Source: Chitinophagaceae bacterium (GTDB lineage Bacteria; Bacteroidota; Bacteroidia; Chitinophagales; Chitinophagaceae). Taken from it: a DNA stretch of 64,000 nt. Both the position numbers and the translations under genes were made by a program. How positions within the stretch are numbered: the first letter of the stretch is position 1; every line of letters begins with the position of its first letter. The notes beneath the pieces are model-generated. The model had not been told where the DNA came from. It saw only the letters and a list, made by a program, of their open reading frames with translations, and did not search any database. Where the stretch lies: contig CANGYR010000007.1 in assembly GCA_947458275.1 (NCBI GenBank), forward strand, positions 1-64,000, written 5' to 3'. Shown here in pieces: positions 7,601-16,925 of the stretch.

Positions 7601-9031
7601 TCACCATCCTCCCCCAAGGGCCTTATAGATATTGATAGCAGACGACATCTGTCGTTGGTTCACCTCAACAAATTCAATTTTCGTTTGCAAAGAGTTTTGC
7701 TGGGCAATCAACACTTCCAGATAATTGGCCTTCGCTGTTTTAAATAAATCCGTTGCTGTTTCAACAGATTTATCAAGCACTTCGTTTTGTTGCTTTTTCA
7801 GCGCATTGATTTCTTTCAGTCGCTGTATATTGGAAAGTTCATTGGCAACTTCCACATATCCATTGAGAATGGTTTTTTGATAATAATACATTGCCGATAG
7901 CTGATTGGCTTTGGCATTGCTGAATGCTGCCTGAATGGCTTTTCTGTTTATAACCGGCATCATCAGACTACCTAAAGCAGCATACATCATGGATTGAGGT
8001 GTAATAAATAAAAACCTTGGGTTGAAGGCCTGGTAACCCAATCCCGCACTGATGTTAAACCCCGGTAAAAAGGAGGCCTTAGCAGCATGAAGTTCAAATT
8101 TGGTTGCCAACAATCGCAGTTCAGCTTCACGAATATCCGGACGATAAGTCAGCAACTGGGATGGTACACCGGCGGTAAATCGATCGGGCATGTAATCAAA
8201 AAGGTGGTCTTTGTTTCTTTTGATTGGCTGTGGAAAACGGCCCACCAGTAAATTAATCCTGTTTTCTGTTTCAGTGATTTTATTAACGGTTTCTTTTTCC
8301 ATTATTTGCGATTGCAGTAATTGAGCCTGAAACTGCTGTACTGCGAGACTATTCGCTCTGCCACTTTCTTTCATTGATAATACCACTTCGAGTGACTGTT
8401 CCTGCTTTTTGATGGTCTCTTTAATGATATCAAGTTCATGATCGAGCGCAAGTAGAGAATAGTATGAAGAGGTGATGTCTGCAATCAGATTGGATACAAC
8501 AAAATTTTTTCCTTCAATAGAAGCCAGGTAATTTGTAACGGCAGATTTCCTGAGATTCTTCAGCTTACCCCAAATATCCGCTTCCCATGTAGTGGTAAGA
8601 CCAATAAAAAAATCCGGCAAATGAGTAGGTATCGTATCTCCCGGCGCAAATTCTGTAACACGGTTACCCGCATCATCCATTGTATAAAAGCCGAATTTTC
8701 TGGCAGAAGCGTTGATGTTGGCATTTACAGTTGGTAGTTGTGCTGCACGAGCAGTTTTAATCTGCGCCCGTGCATTTTCAATTCGCTGTAAAACAATTTT
8801 CAAATCCGGACTGGAAGACAATGTGCTGTCTATTAATTCATGCAGGAGAGGATCCCTGAAATAATCCCGCCAGTTTACTTTTGCAATGGTGACTGTATCT
8901 GCAGCCGATCCGTCAAATTTTGCGGGAATATTCATTTCTCTGACTGAGACGTCAGTTTTAATCACCCTGCATCCTCCCAGTATTAAAATAAAAACTGACA
9001 GAAAAAATAATTTAACACACTTCATCATCAT
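7601..9031 (-). CDS. Outer-membrane efflux lipoprotein, TolC/OprM (NodT) family
   Basis: This 476-residue outer-membrane channel belongs to a tripartite efflux pump. A lipobox (LILGGC) near residue 21 predicts lipid anchoring, as in OprM/CusC. Two OEP repeats follow, with long coiled helices (for example LKIVLQRIENARAQIKTARAAQLP and RPDIREAELRLLATKFELHAAKASFLP segments). It ends YKALGGGW, typical of the family. It is the third gene of the operon, 23 nt after the inner-membrane pump gene. Substrates cannot be read from sequence. Confidence 0.93.
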   Translation of the reverse strand: MMMKCVKLFFLSVFILILGGCRVIKTDVSVREMNIPAKFDGSAADTVTIAKVNWRDYFRDPLLHELIDSTLSSSPDLKIVLQRIENARAQIKTARAAQLPTVNANINASARKFGFYTMDDAGNRVTEFAPGDTIPTHLPDFFIGLTTTWEADIWGKLKNLRKSAVTNYLASIEGKNFVVSNLIADITSSYYSLLALDHELDIIKETIKKQEQSLEVVLSMKESGRANSLAVQQFQAQLLQSQIMEKETVNKITETENRINLLVGRFPQPIKRNKDHLFDYMPDRFTAGVPSQLLTYRPDIREAELRLLATKFELHAAKASFLPGFNISAGLGYQAFNPRFLFITPQSMMYAALGSLMMPVINRKAIQAAFSNAKANQLSAMYYYQKTILNGYVEVANELSNIQRLKEINALKKQQNEVLDKSVETATDLFKTAKANYLEVLIAQQNSLQTKIEFVEVNQRQMSSAINIYKALGGGW

Positions 9032-9054
9032 ATTTTAAAATTGTTACACCTTCA

Positions 9055-12000
9055 TCAAACCGAATGATTTTTTTTACTTCCAAGTCTTTCAGAAATTGTT
9101 GCAAAAAGCACATACAAACCTGGGATGATAAGTACTCCGAAAATGGTACCAAACAACATTCCTCCCAATGCAGCAGAACCAATTGTTCTGTTTCCAATAG
9201 CGCCGGCGCCGGAAGCAACCACTAAAGGAATCAGGCCTGCAATGAAAGCAAATGAAGTCATCAGTATCGGCCGTAAGCGAAGTGTTGCTGCTTCAACGGC
9301 TGCCGCAAGCGGCTTTAATCCTTCCCTACTTTTGATAGCGGCAAATTCAACAATCAGAATAGCATTTTTTCCGAGGATACCAATCAGCATGATCATGGCA
9401 ATCTGTGCATAAATATTATTTTCCAAACCCATCACCCACAATAGAAACAACGCGCCGAACACTCCGACAGGAAGAGAAAGAATAACGGAGAGTGGCAGAA
9501 TAAAACTTTCATACTGTGCAGATAAAAGAAGATATACGAACAGCAGACAAATACAAAAAATATAAATCGCCTGGTTGCCCTGATTGGCCTGATCGCGCGA
9601 AGAGCCGGCCCAATCATATCCATATCCTTTGGGTAGTTTTGCTGCAGCAACTTCTTTCACCGCATCAATCGCCTGTCCACTGCTGTAGCCCGCTGCGGGC
9701 TGTCCGTTTACCATAGCAGAAGGATACATATTGTACCGGGTTACCTGCTCCGGTCCGTATACTTTTTCTATTCTCAGAAACGAAGAAAACGGAACCATTT
9801 CCTCTTTATCATTTTTGATATAAAGATTCATGAGATCCTGTGGCTGCGATCTATATTGCGGCAGGGCCTGTACCATCACACGATACATCTGTCCGAACCG
9901 AATAAAGTTGGTGGCATATTCACTTCCTATCAGCGTCTGCAAAGTGCTCATGGCATTGTCTGCAGTAATCCCTTTTTGTGCAGCCTTGTCTCCGTCTATA
10001 TGCAACAGATACTGAGGAAAGCTTGCATTGAATGTGGTAAAACTCCCGGCTATCTCCGGTCGCTTGTTCAGCTCATTGATAAAATCCCTGGTTGTAGTTT
10101 GTAATTGCTGCAAATCACCTTTTCCGGTACGATCGAGCAACCGCAATTCAAATCCACTCGAATTTCCGTAGCCGGGTACAGGAGGAGGTGTAAAAAATTC
10201 TATCCCGGCATCTTTGATATGACGAGTTTTTTCTTCAAGCTGACGAATGATATCATTGTCGGAAAGCTTACGATCTTCCCAGTTTTTCAGACTAATCAAA
10301 TTCATTCCGTAAACGGCGCCAACACCTTCTGATAAAACACTATAGCCCGCGAGACTTGATACAGAATTTACCTCTTTTATACCTTGAGCAATTCTTTGTA
10401 CTTCATCCACTACCTCCTCCGTACGTTCAAGTGTAGCGCCTGAAGGTGTGGTGATATTCGCATAAATGGCACCCTGATCTTCATTCGGAATAAATCCGGA
10501 AGGAACCAGTTTTCCAATGATGCCCGTGCATAAACAGAACGCCATCAAAACAGTAAATGTGACAACGCGTCTGTTTGCAATCAAACTGACCAGCCGGCTG
10601 TAGCGCCCGGAAATCCTATCATACCAACGATTGAATGCATCGAAGAAACGAGCGAGTTTGCTTTTTTTCTTTCCATGTGCTTGCACATGATGGACAGGCT
10701 TCATCATCAAAATACATAATGCCGGTGTGAGTGTCAGAGAAGTAATCCCGGAAATCACAATAGATATGGCCATGGTGAGAGAAAACTGTCGGTAGAAAAT
10801 TCCGGTGGGCCCATCCATGAAAGCCACGGGAATAAATACGGCCGACATCACCAGTGTAATGGCAATGATGGCACCACTGATTTCCTGCATGGAGCGAACC
10901 GTCGCTTCTTTGGGACCAAGTCCATGCAACTCCATATTGGCATGTACGGCTTCCACCACCACAATAGCATTGTCAACCACAATGCCAATTGCAAGAACCA
11001 GGGCAAACAATGTAATGAGATTGAGTGAGAAGCCCATCAGCTGCATGAAGAAAAAAGTTCCGATGAGAGAAACCGGAATGGCAATGATGGGAATTATGGT
11101 AGACCGGATATCCTGTAAAAAAAGAAAGACAACCAGTGCAACAAGAATAAAAGCCTCGATCAGCGTTTTAATTACTTCATGTATGGAGGCATTTAAAAAA
11201 GAAGATACATCAAAACTGATGGTATAGTCCATTCCGGGAGCAAAGGAAGATGTTTTAATTTCTTCCATTCGCTTCTTGATATTTTTGATTACCTCCTGTG
11301 CATTTGTTCCCGGTCTTTGTTTTAGCAGAATGGCTGCAGAAGGCTTTCCATTTTCTTTTGAAAGCACATCGTATTCCTGAGAATCAAATTCCACATCGGC
11401 TATATCCCGCAACCGCAGGAGCTCTCCGTTTTCTTCATTTCTCAAAACAATATTTTCATACGCTTCTTTGGTATTGTGTTTACCGGTGTACTTCAATACA
11501 TACTGCATCGACTGCGCAAGCTTGCCTGAACTCTCGCCGATTTTTCCCGGAGCGGCTTCTACATTCTGTGCCTTAAGCATAGCAATCACTTCGGGTGCAG
11601 AAAGATTATACATCACCATCTTATCAGGTTTCAACCAAACACGCATGGCATATTCGCGCATACCCATGATGTCGGCAAAACCTACCCCTTCAATTCTTTT
11701 CAGTTCCGGTAAGATGTTGATATCGGTGAAATTGTACAAAAACTTTTCATCGAGTGCAGAATCTTTACTGAGAATGTTCAGGTACATCAACATGCTGTTC
11801 TGCACCTTCTCCACAATCACCCCTGCCTTGATTACTTCTTCCGGCAGCTCATCCAATGTAGATGAAACACGATTCTGCACATTCACTGCTGCCACATCAG
11901 GATCTGTACCGGCCTTGAATACTATTTGTATGACCGATGTTCCGTCATTACCGGAAACAGAAGACATATACGACATGCCCGGAACGCCGTTGATAGCACG

Positions 12001-12201
12001 TTCCAAAGGAGTAACCACTGCCTTCACACAAGCCTCGGCATTGGCGCCCGTATATTTTGTGGTGACAGTCACCTCGGGAGGAGCAATTTCAGGAAACTGC
12101 GTAAGCGGAAGGCCTGTCAGTGCGAGCAAACCCAACAGCGTTATGATAACCGATATAACAATAGAGGTAACCGGTCGGTGAATAAATTTAGAAATCATCA
12201 A
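9055..12201 (-). CDS. RND efflux transporter, HAE1/AcrB type
   Basis: At 1048 residues this is the standard length for hydrophobe/amphiphile RND pumps. It is an inner-membrane proton antiporter forming the drug-binding trimer. The TM4 motif GIVVDNAIVVVE carries the Asp used in proton relay, and GKNAILIVEFA lies in TM10. Two large periplasmic loops contain the porter and docking domains (NGVPGMSYMSS, and GATLERTEEVVDEV in the second half). It lies between the adaptor and outer-membrane genes in one operon. Likely substrates are drugs, detergents or dyes. Confidence 0.95.
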   Translation of the reverse strand: MMISKFIHRPVTSIVISVIITLLGLLALTGLPLTQFPEIAPPEVTVTTKYTGANAEACVKAVVTPLERAINGVPGMSYMSSVSGNDGTSVIQIVFKAGTDPDVAAVNVQNRVSSTLDELPEEVIKAGVIVEKVQNSMLMYLNILSKDSALDEKFLYNFTDINILPELKRIEGVGFADIMGMREYAMRVWLKPDKMVMYNLSAPEVIAMLKAQNVEAAPGKIGESSGKLAQSMQYVLKYTGKHNTKEAYENIVLRNEENGELLRLRDIADVEFDSQEYDVLSKENGKPSAAILLKQRPGTNAQEVIKNIKKRMEEIKTSSFAPGMDYTISFDVSSFLNASIHEVIKTLIEAFILVALVVFLFLQDIRSTIIPIIAIPVSLIGTFFFMQLMGFSLNLITLFALVLAIGIVVDNAIVVVEAVHANMELHGLGPKEATVRSMQEISGAIIAITLVMSAVFIPVAFMDGPTGIFYRQFSLTMAISIVISGITSLTLTPALCILMMKPVHHVQAHGKKKSKLARFFDAFNRWYDRISGRYSRLVSLIANRRVVTFTVLMAFCLCTGIIGKLVPSGFIPNEDQGAIYANITTPSGATLERTEEVVDEVQRIAQGIKEVNSVSSLAGYSVLSEGVGAVYGMNLISLKNWEDRKLSDNDIIRQLEEKTRHIKDAGIEFFTPPPVPGYGNSSGFELRLLDRTGKGDLQQLQTTTRDFINELNKRPEIAGSFTTFNASFPQYLLHIDGDKAAQKGITADNAMSTLQTLIGSEYATNFIRFGQMYRVMVQALPQYRSQPQDLMNLYIKNDKEEMVPFSSFLRIEKVYGPEQVTRYNMYPSAMVNGQPAAGYSSGQAIDAVKEVAAAKLPKGYGYDWAGSSRDQANQGNQAIYIFCICLLFVYLLLSAQYESFILPLSVILSLPVGVFGALFLLWVMGLENNIYAQIAMIMLIGILGKNAILIVEFAAIKSREGLKPLAAAVEAATLRLRPILMTSFAFIAGLIPLVVASGAGAIGNRTIGSAALGGMLFGTIFGVLIIPGLYVLFATISERLGSKKNHSV

Positions 12202-12210
12202 TAGGTGCTT

Positions 12211-13350
12211 TTATGGTTGGCTGCGATTGATCAAACGGTCTTTCAGACTAATCCGCTGAGCGTTAATTTTTTGTCCGTCTTTAAGGTTTTCCATACCCTC
12301 ATACACGATGGTTTCATTTGGGAGGAGACCTGATTCTACTGCATAATAGTGCGGCAAGCGCCTGCCTGTAACAATATTCTTTTGTTTCACCTTATTGTTA
12401 CCGTCTACAACATAGACGAAAACTTTATCCTGTATTTCAAAAGTAGATTTCTGCGGAATGAGCAATTTGTTTTGTAATGCTTTATCGATAATCACTTTTC
12501 CGTTTCCTCCATGCTTCAACAAACCATCGGGGTTGGGAAAGCGGGCCCGAAAAGCAATATTTCCTGATGATTGGTCAAACTCTGTTTCAGACACTTCAAT
12601 GTTTCCCCTTTGGTCATATAAAGACTGATTGGCAAGCTTTAAAGCGACGCTGCCTTTGTGGCCTTGCTTTTCAGCCATTATGAAATTCAGGTAATCACTT
12701 TCAGACAGATTAAAATAGGCAAAAACCTCTCGGTTATCTGAAATAGAAGTAAGCAGGGCTCCTTCTTCGAGAAGACTGCCCGTCTTGAGAGGAATGCGAT
12801 TGATGACGCCTGTGAAGGGCGCACGCATCTCAGTATAAGAAAGATTTAACTGAGCTAGTGAAATGGCAGCCCTGGCTTCTTCTATCCTCGCCATAACGGC
12901 TTCTTTCTTAGCCATAATCATTTCCAATTCGGTTTTGGATACTATATTTTTTTCAACAAGGTGTTTGGTGTTTTTCAATTCGACTTCAACGGCCTTCAAT
13001 TCAGCAGTAGCACTTTTTAACTGGGCATTCGCTTTTAAAAGGTCATCACGAAAACTACGGCTACTGAGCGTAAACAATAGCTGACCTGCTTTTACAGACT
13101 GACCTTCATCCACATGTATGCGTTCAAGAAATCCCTTAAGACGAGAACGAATCTCTACTTTCTGCAAGGCATGAATCTCAGCAACATATTCCTCCTGATA
13201 AGAAGTGTCTGTCAAAACAGGACTGACAACCTTGAACGTTTCAGATTGTTTAACCGATTTGCCCTCACTCTGACTACAGGATATTGTATATATGCTTACA
13301 GATATGGCGAATAAAACCATAAACCCAAAAGTGCGTGCTTTATATTGCAT
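12211..13350 (-). CDS. RND periplasmic adaptor (membrane fusion lipoprotein)
   Basis: This 379-residue AcrA/MexA-like adaptor has a lipobox (YTISC) near residue 25, so it should be lipid-anchored in the inner membrane. A lipoyl-type half motif (IHVDEGQSVKAGQLLF) precedes a coiled-coil hairpin (about 100-165), followed by LSYTEMRAPFTGVINR and the beta-barrel domain. It is the first gene of the three-gene efflux operon, with only 9 nt to the pump gene. Dyad sequences upstream suggest repression by a dimeric regulator, but no regulator gene is adjacent. Confidence 0.94.
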   Translation of the reverse strand: MQYKARTFGFMVLFAISVSIYTISCSQSEGKSVKQSETFKVVSPVLTDTSYQEEYVAEIHALQKVEIRSRLKGFLERIHVDEGQSVKAGQLLFTLSSRSFRDDLLKANAQLKSATAELKAVEVELKNTKHLVEKNIVSKTELEMIMAKKEAVMARIEEARAAISLAQLNLSYTEMRAPFTGVINRIPLKTGSLLEEGALLTSISDNREVFAYFNLSESDYLNFIMAEKQGHKGSVALKLANQSLYDQRGNIEVSETEFDQSSGNIAFRARFPNPDGLLKHGGNGKVIIDKALQNKLLIPQKSTFEIQDKVFVYVVDGNNKVKQKNIVTGRRLPHYYAVESGLLPNETIVYEGMENLKDGQKINAQRISLKDRLINRSQP

Positions 13351-13374
13351 GTGTTTTTGTTTTTAAAAGGTGAA

Positions 13375-13389
13375 TTGTCCAGCGGACAA
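13375..13389. promoter_or_regulatory. Candidate operator of the efflux operon
   Basis: TTGTCC-agc-GGACAA is a perfect 15-bp dyad, 25 bp upstream of the adaptor start codon. Size and symmetry fit a TetR-like repressor site; the regulator is not encoded nearby. Confidence 0.45.
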
Positions 13390-13409
13390 ACAACCTTCCA
13401 TAGCATTTT

Positions 13410-13484
13410 GAGTCGGTTGAATCCGACTCTCCATGTTTTTAAATAAATAGATGTAAGATTGGCCTCTCATCTTCTTTGCCAATC
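13410..13484. promoter_or_regulatory. Two further inverted repeats upstream of the efflux operon
   Basis: GAGTCGG-ttgaat-CCGACTC occupies 13410-13429. A wider repeat, GATTGGC/GCCAATC, spans 13457-13484. Neither has a clean T tract, so they could be operators or weak ends for the minus-strand small gene that stops at 13534. Confidence 0.35.
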
Positions 13485-13533
13485 AGAGAAAAGATGATGA
13501 AGCAGTTAACGTGAATGTTAAAGTATGCGAAAT

Positions 13534-13818
13534 TCAGGCTTCGGGTGGAGGTGCTATTACCGGATAATGGGCGTTTTCAAAATAAGATATACAGGATTCA
13601 CTGCACTCTTTTGAATCGATTTGAAAAGTAAAACAATAAGGATATAGTTCAGTATCATCCTCAAGTCCTTCTTCTGCTATTTCATCAACTATTTCAGTTT
13701 CAGCGGCTTTACCTTCATTCAATTCAAAGGACGCAGAGAGCTGCATGCTCTTTATTGAAGCGATGTAGTACACATTTAGTACAAGTACCAGAAAAATATA
13801 TGTCAGAATTTTTTTCAC
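13534..13818 (-). CDS. Small exported hypothetical protein
   Basis: This 94-residue protein has an N-terminal hydrophobic segment (ILTYIFLVLVLNVYYIASI). It is followed by an acidic mature part, a Cys-containing block (PYCFTFQIDSKECSESC) and a PPPEA end. It is probably secreted or membrane-tethered. The three Cys residues might bind metal or form a disulfide. It is located just upstream of the efflux operon on the same strand, separated by several dyads. No family recognised. Confidence 0.55.
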   Translation of the reverse strand: MKKILTYIFLVLVLNVYYIASIKSMQLSASFELNEGKAAETEIVDEIAEEGLEDDTELYPYCFTFQIDSKECSESCISYFENAHYPVIAPPPEA

Positions 13819-14171
13819 TTGCAGTTTCAGTTGAGAAAATAATTGTCATTTAACAATCACCTTACTTTGCCGGCAAAATTATAACGCCTGACATTGGCAG
13901 ATTGTTAAAAAATAATTAAAGGTATATTTTATGTGATAAATTAATGGCGAGACTGCGTTTTGTTTAATTTTTTTTAAAAGAAATACGAAAATTCTCAACG
14001 CCTTTAACTTCATATTTTTTTTAAAAAGACCCACACATTAAAAATTCCCAATTAACATAAATTCAACTTACCCTTAACGTTCTCTTATTAAACCTGAAGA
14101 TAACTTTAGTTTATTAAGCCAAAAGTGGCTTTTTATTTGAAACAATATTCCTCACCTTAAAACTCTGCCTT
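13819..14171. other. AT-rich divergent spacer
   Basis: No gene is visible in this 353-bp gap between divergent genes. A TAACTTTA element at 14101-14108, like those before several other genes here, could be the -7 box of the plus-strand gene starting at 14172. Confidence 0.4.
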
Positions 14172-15524
14172 ATGCGTACAGCCCTCCTCGGATTGTTGTT
14201 GATGACAATCACCTCCTCTACAGACGATGACAAAAAAGAATTCGAATCTATTGAATCTGAATTTAAACTTCAATGGAAGTCAAAAATCGGCAATGCCAGT
14301 TTCAGAAGCAATGTAACCTTCACCGAAAATGACATCATCATCGGATCGAATGGTAAAAATTTCAGGGACTACTACCCTATTGACAAGACTTCCGGTGTTT
14401 ACAAATTAAACAGAAGAACCGGAAAAGTTATTGCACATTTTGCCAATGAAAGTATAGGGGATATGGATGTCAACGGTATCGTTATGTACAAAGGCAAACT
14501 CTATTTTGGCAATGACAATGAAGAGTTTCTGTGCACTACCTCCGAGGGAAAAATACTTTGGAGAAATGCGACTTCAGGGGATATTGAACACGAGCCGGTA
14601 ATGATTAACAATAAGGGAAAAAAATACATTGTATATGCATCCGAACTCGGTGAAGTATGCGCGGTAGACCCCGAAAATGGGATTAGAGCATGGAGTTACT
14701 ATACTCCCGATTTTTCAGGATGGAAACCCGGAGACAATCGTTCTGCATTCAAAGTGAAAGCGTTTTTTTCTAATTCATCAGCATTTTTTACCAAACCGGA
14801 ACTGGAAGATTTAAACGGTGATGGTGTAGAGGATCTGATTTATATGTCTTTCAATAGTTTCATTTACTCAATCAATGGAGCAACGGGAAAATTATTGTGG
14901 AGCAAGGAGAAAAAAGATAGTTCCCCCTTTTTTCAGGCAGTTGTAAAAAATGAACAATCTAATATAAGAATGGCAAACTTTGCATACAACTACAATAGTG
15001 AAGAAGAAAACTACACGAATACGCTTGAAATAGCAGACAGCAGAGGAAATATAGTTTCAACCAGAAAATTTGAAGATGTCTCCTACGGCATTGGATTGAA
15101 TTACATGAATTTGAATAACAAGGTCATACTAACCACTACCGATTCATTGATTGTTATAGGAAGCAACGGAAATATTGAAACCTATGCACACGGCTTATCC
15201 TATAATTACACCGACTGGAACAATATTGAAAAAACGGGGAATAGAAACACTTATGATGCAGTTTTTGCCAACAGAACATTCAGTTATAAAGGGAATAAAA
15301 ACTGTGTATTGATTCTATATCAAAGAGACAATGCCTATTACGATCATGGTTTCATTGAAATATTTTCACTTGATACAAAAGAAGTTGTAAAAAGACTTTC
15401 AATCCCAGCCGTAAGCGAAATGGCTCCGATTATAGAAGATGTCAACAAGGACGGATACCTGGATCTGTTAATCAACTGCAATGACGAATACCTTTATTGT
15501 TACAATCTGGGTATAAAAGCCTGA
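14172..15524 (+). CDS. Beta-propeller protein (PQQ-like/FG-GAP repeats)
   Basis: This 450-residue protein has a short hydrophobic N-terminus. It carries repeats of the PQQ-like propeller type (GVYKLNRRTGKVIAHF, GEVCAVDPENGIRAWSY, FIYSINGATGKLLWS) and two calcium-loop-like motifs (DLNGDGVEDLIY near 215 and DVNKDGYLDLLIN near the end) as in FG-GAP repeats. This predicts an extracytoplasmic propeller. No catalytic residues of quinoprotein dehydrogenases are obvious, so a binding role is more likely. It is followed after 43 nt by a lipoprotein gene, probably co-transcribed. Confidence 0.7.
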   Translation: MRTALLGLLLMTITSSTDDDKKEFESIESEFKLQWKSKIGNASFRSNVTFTENDIIIGSNGKNFRDYYPIDKTSGVYKLNRRTGKVIAHFANESIGDMDVNGIVMYKGKLYFGNDNEEFLCTTSEGKILWRNATSGDIEHEPVMINNKGKKYIVYASELGEVCAVDPENGIRAWSYYTPDFSGWKPGDNRSAFKVKAFFSNSSAFFTKPELEDLNGDGVEDLIYMSFNSFIYSINGATGKLLWSKEKKDSSPFFQAVVKNEQSNIRMANFAYNYNSEEENYTNTLEIADSRGNIVSTRKFEDVSYGIGLNYMNLNNKVILTTTDSLIVIGSNGNIETYAHGLSYNYTDWNNIEKTGNRNTYDAVFANRTFSYKGNKNCVLILYQRDNAYYDHGFIEIFSLDTKEVVKRLSIPAVSEMAPIIEDVNKDGYLDLLINCNDEYLYCYNLGIKA

Positions 15525-15567
15525 TCAATCATTTCTTTTAATTTAATCACCCTTTAAATCAAACAAT

Positions 15568-16908
15568 ATGAATACGAATATAAAATTGCTGATCAACACA
15601 ATGCTGCTGATTGGTTTGGTATCCATAATGAGTAACTGCAGCAGACATAAAACTACCTACCACCAAAAAATTGAAGCTCCTGTTGCAGGACATGATATTC
15701 CATTTCAGGAGTATTCATTTCAACAGGATAGCGGATTAACAGTGGAAAGAAGCACTGGAACAATGATTAAAATAGCCCCGGGGTCATTTGAAAAAAACGA
15801 TGGCAGTCCGATCACCGGACCAATTACCTTAAAAGTAAGAGAGTTTCATAATCCATCTGAAATTTTTCAATCCGGTATACCGATGAGCCAGGACAGTTTG
15901 CGCAACAACTTTTTACAATCGGCAGGGATGATTGAATTGAGGGCATTTAATAACGGAGAAGAATTGAAACTAAAAAATAATAAGTCTGTTGATGTAGAGT
16001 TGGCAGGCTTTAAAGCTTCAGACGGATACCAGCTCTATTATCTTGAAAATAATAAAAACTGGATAGTCACTGATACATTTAAATCAGTTGAAAACGAAAG
16101 AAAAAAAACAAAACTGGGTAAGATCCTCTCTTTTCTAGGTAAGCCTTTCAGAAAAAAAGAGGTTCCGGATGAAATCATTTTTGATCTGGTGGGCAATGTG
16201 AAAGAGGCGCCTTATTTAAAAAATCTTCAAAATCAAAAATGGAGAGTATCGGGAAAAAATGTAACCCCCGCAGTAGTAGAAGCAATGCGTATCAATTGGG
16301 ATGAAGTGAAGGTGGTTGCATTGAATAAAAAGAAAAACAGGTTTGCTTTGACTTTTTCAACAACGATGATGGATGAAAACGAATCGTCTATTACAAAAAA
16401 AATTACCGTAGAAGCAACTCCTGTATTTGACCAAAACAATCAGCTTGCTCAAAACTCTTTTGAAAATGACCTGAAAGAATATGAACTCACACTAAAGAAA
16501 ATGGAAGTAGAGAAAAAAAGAGTTGAACAGGAAGCCGATATGGTCAACTCATTCAAAGTGAACAAAATGGGCATCTGGAATATAGACAAACTAATGTCTG
16601 CCGAAGGAGTTACTGAAGTAGCGGTGAGTTTTGATTTTGAAAAAGAGATAGATCCGGTTGTAAACAACATCACACTTTTTGCGATTTATGTGGATGATAA
16701 TTCCGTTATAAAATATATGCCGGGCGACTGGAAAAAAGTGAAATTTCAGACAAATAAAAAAATGCGACTGGTAGCAGTGTTGCCAAATAATAAAATTGCC
16801 AGTGTAGAAGCAAATGTGATTGATACAAAACTGAAATCAACAGGAAATAAATTTCATTTCAGTACTATGAGATCAGATGCGGGAAGTTTTTTTAAGAAAG
16901 AGAGTTAG
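15568..16908 (+). CDS. Lipoprotein with a ZU5-like N-terminal domain
   Basis: This 446-residue lipoprotein has a lipobox (SIMSNC) at about residue 24. Residues 50-130 (GTMIKIAPGSFEKNDGSPI followed by TLKVREFHNPSEIF) resemble the ZU5-like beta domain found in Bacteroidota surface proteins. A charged helical stretch (about 290-330) looks coiled-coil. It lies downstream of a propeller protein on the same strand and ends 17 nt before the convergent uvrB. Function unknown; probably an outer-membrane-associated structural or binding protein. Confidence 0.65.
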   Translation: MNTNIKLLINTMLLIGLVSIMSNCSRHKTTYHQKIEAPVAGHDIPFQEYSFQQDSGLTVERSTGTMIKIAPGSFEKNDGSPITGPITLKVREFHNPSEIFQSGIPMSQDSLRNNFLQSAGMIELRAFNNGEELKLKNNKSVDVELAGFKASDGYQLYYLENNKNWIVTDTFKSVENERKKTKLGKILSFLGKPFRKKEVPDEIIFDLVGNVKEAPYLKNLQNQKWRVSGKNVTPAVVEAMRINWDEVKVVALNKKKNRFALTFSTTMMDENESSITKKITVEATPVFDQNNQLAQNSFENDLKEYELTLKKMEVEKKRVEQEADMVNSFKVNKMGIWNIDKLMSAEGVTEVAVSFDFEKEIDPVVNNITLFAIYVDDNSVIKYMPGDWKKVKFQTNKKMRLVAVLPNNKIASVEANVIDTKLKSTGNKFHFSTMRSDAGSFFKKES

Positions 16909-16925
16909 GGAATGGCTGCAATAAA

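Noticed and set aside
11468-12181. 237-codon open frame antisense to the RND pump gene
   Set aside because: It lies wholly inside the pump gene on the other strand and has no recognisable domain; it is a shadow of strong coding bias.
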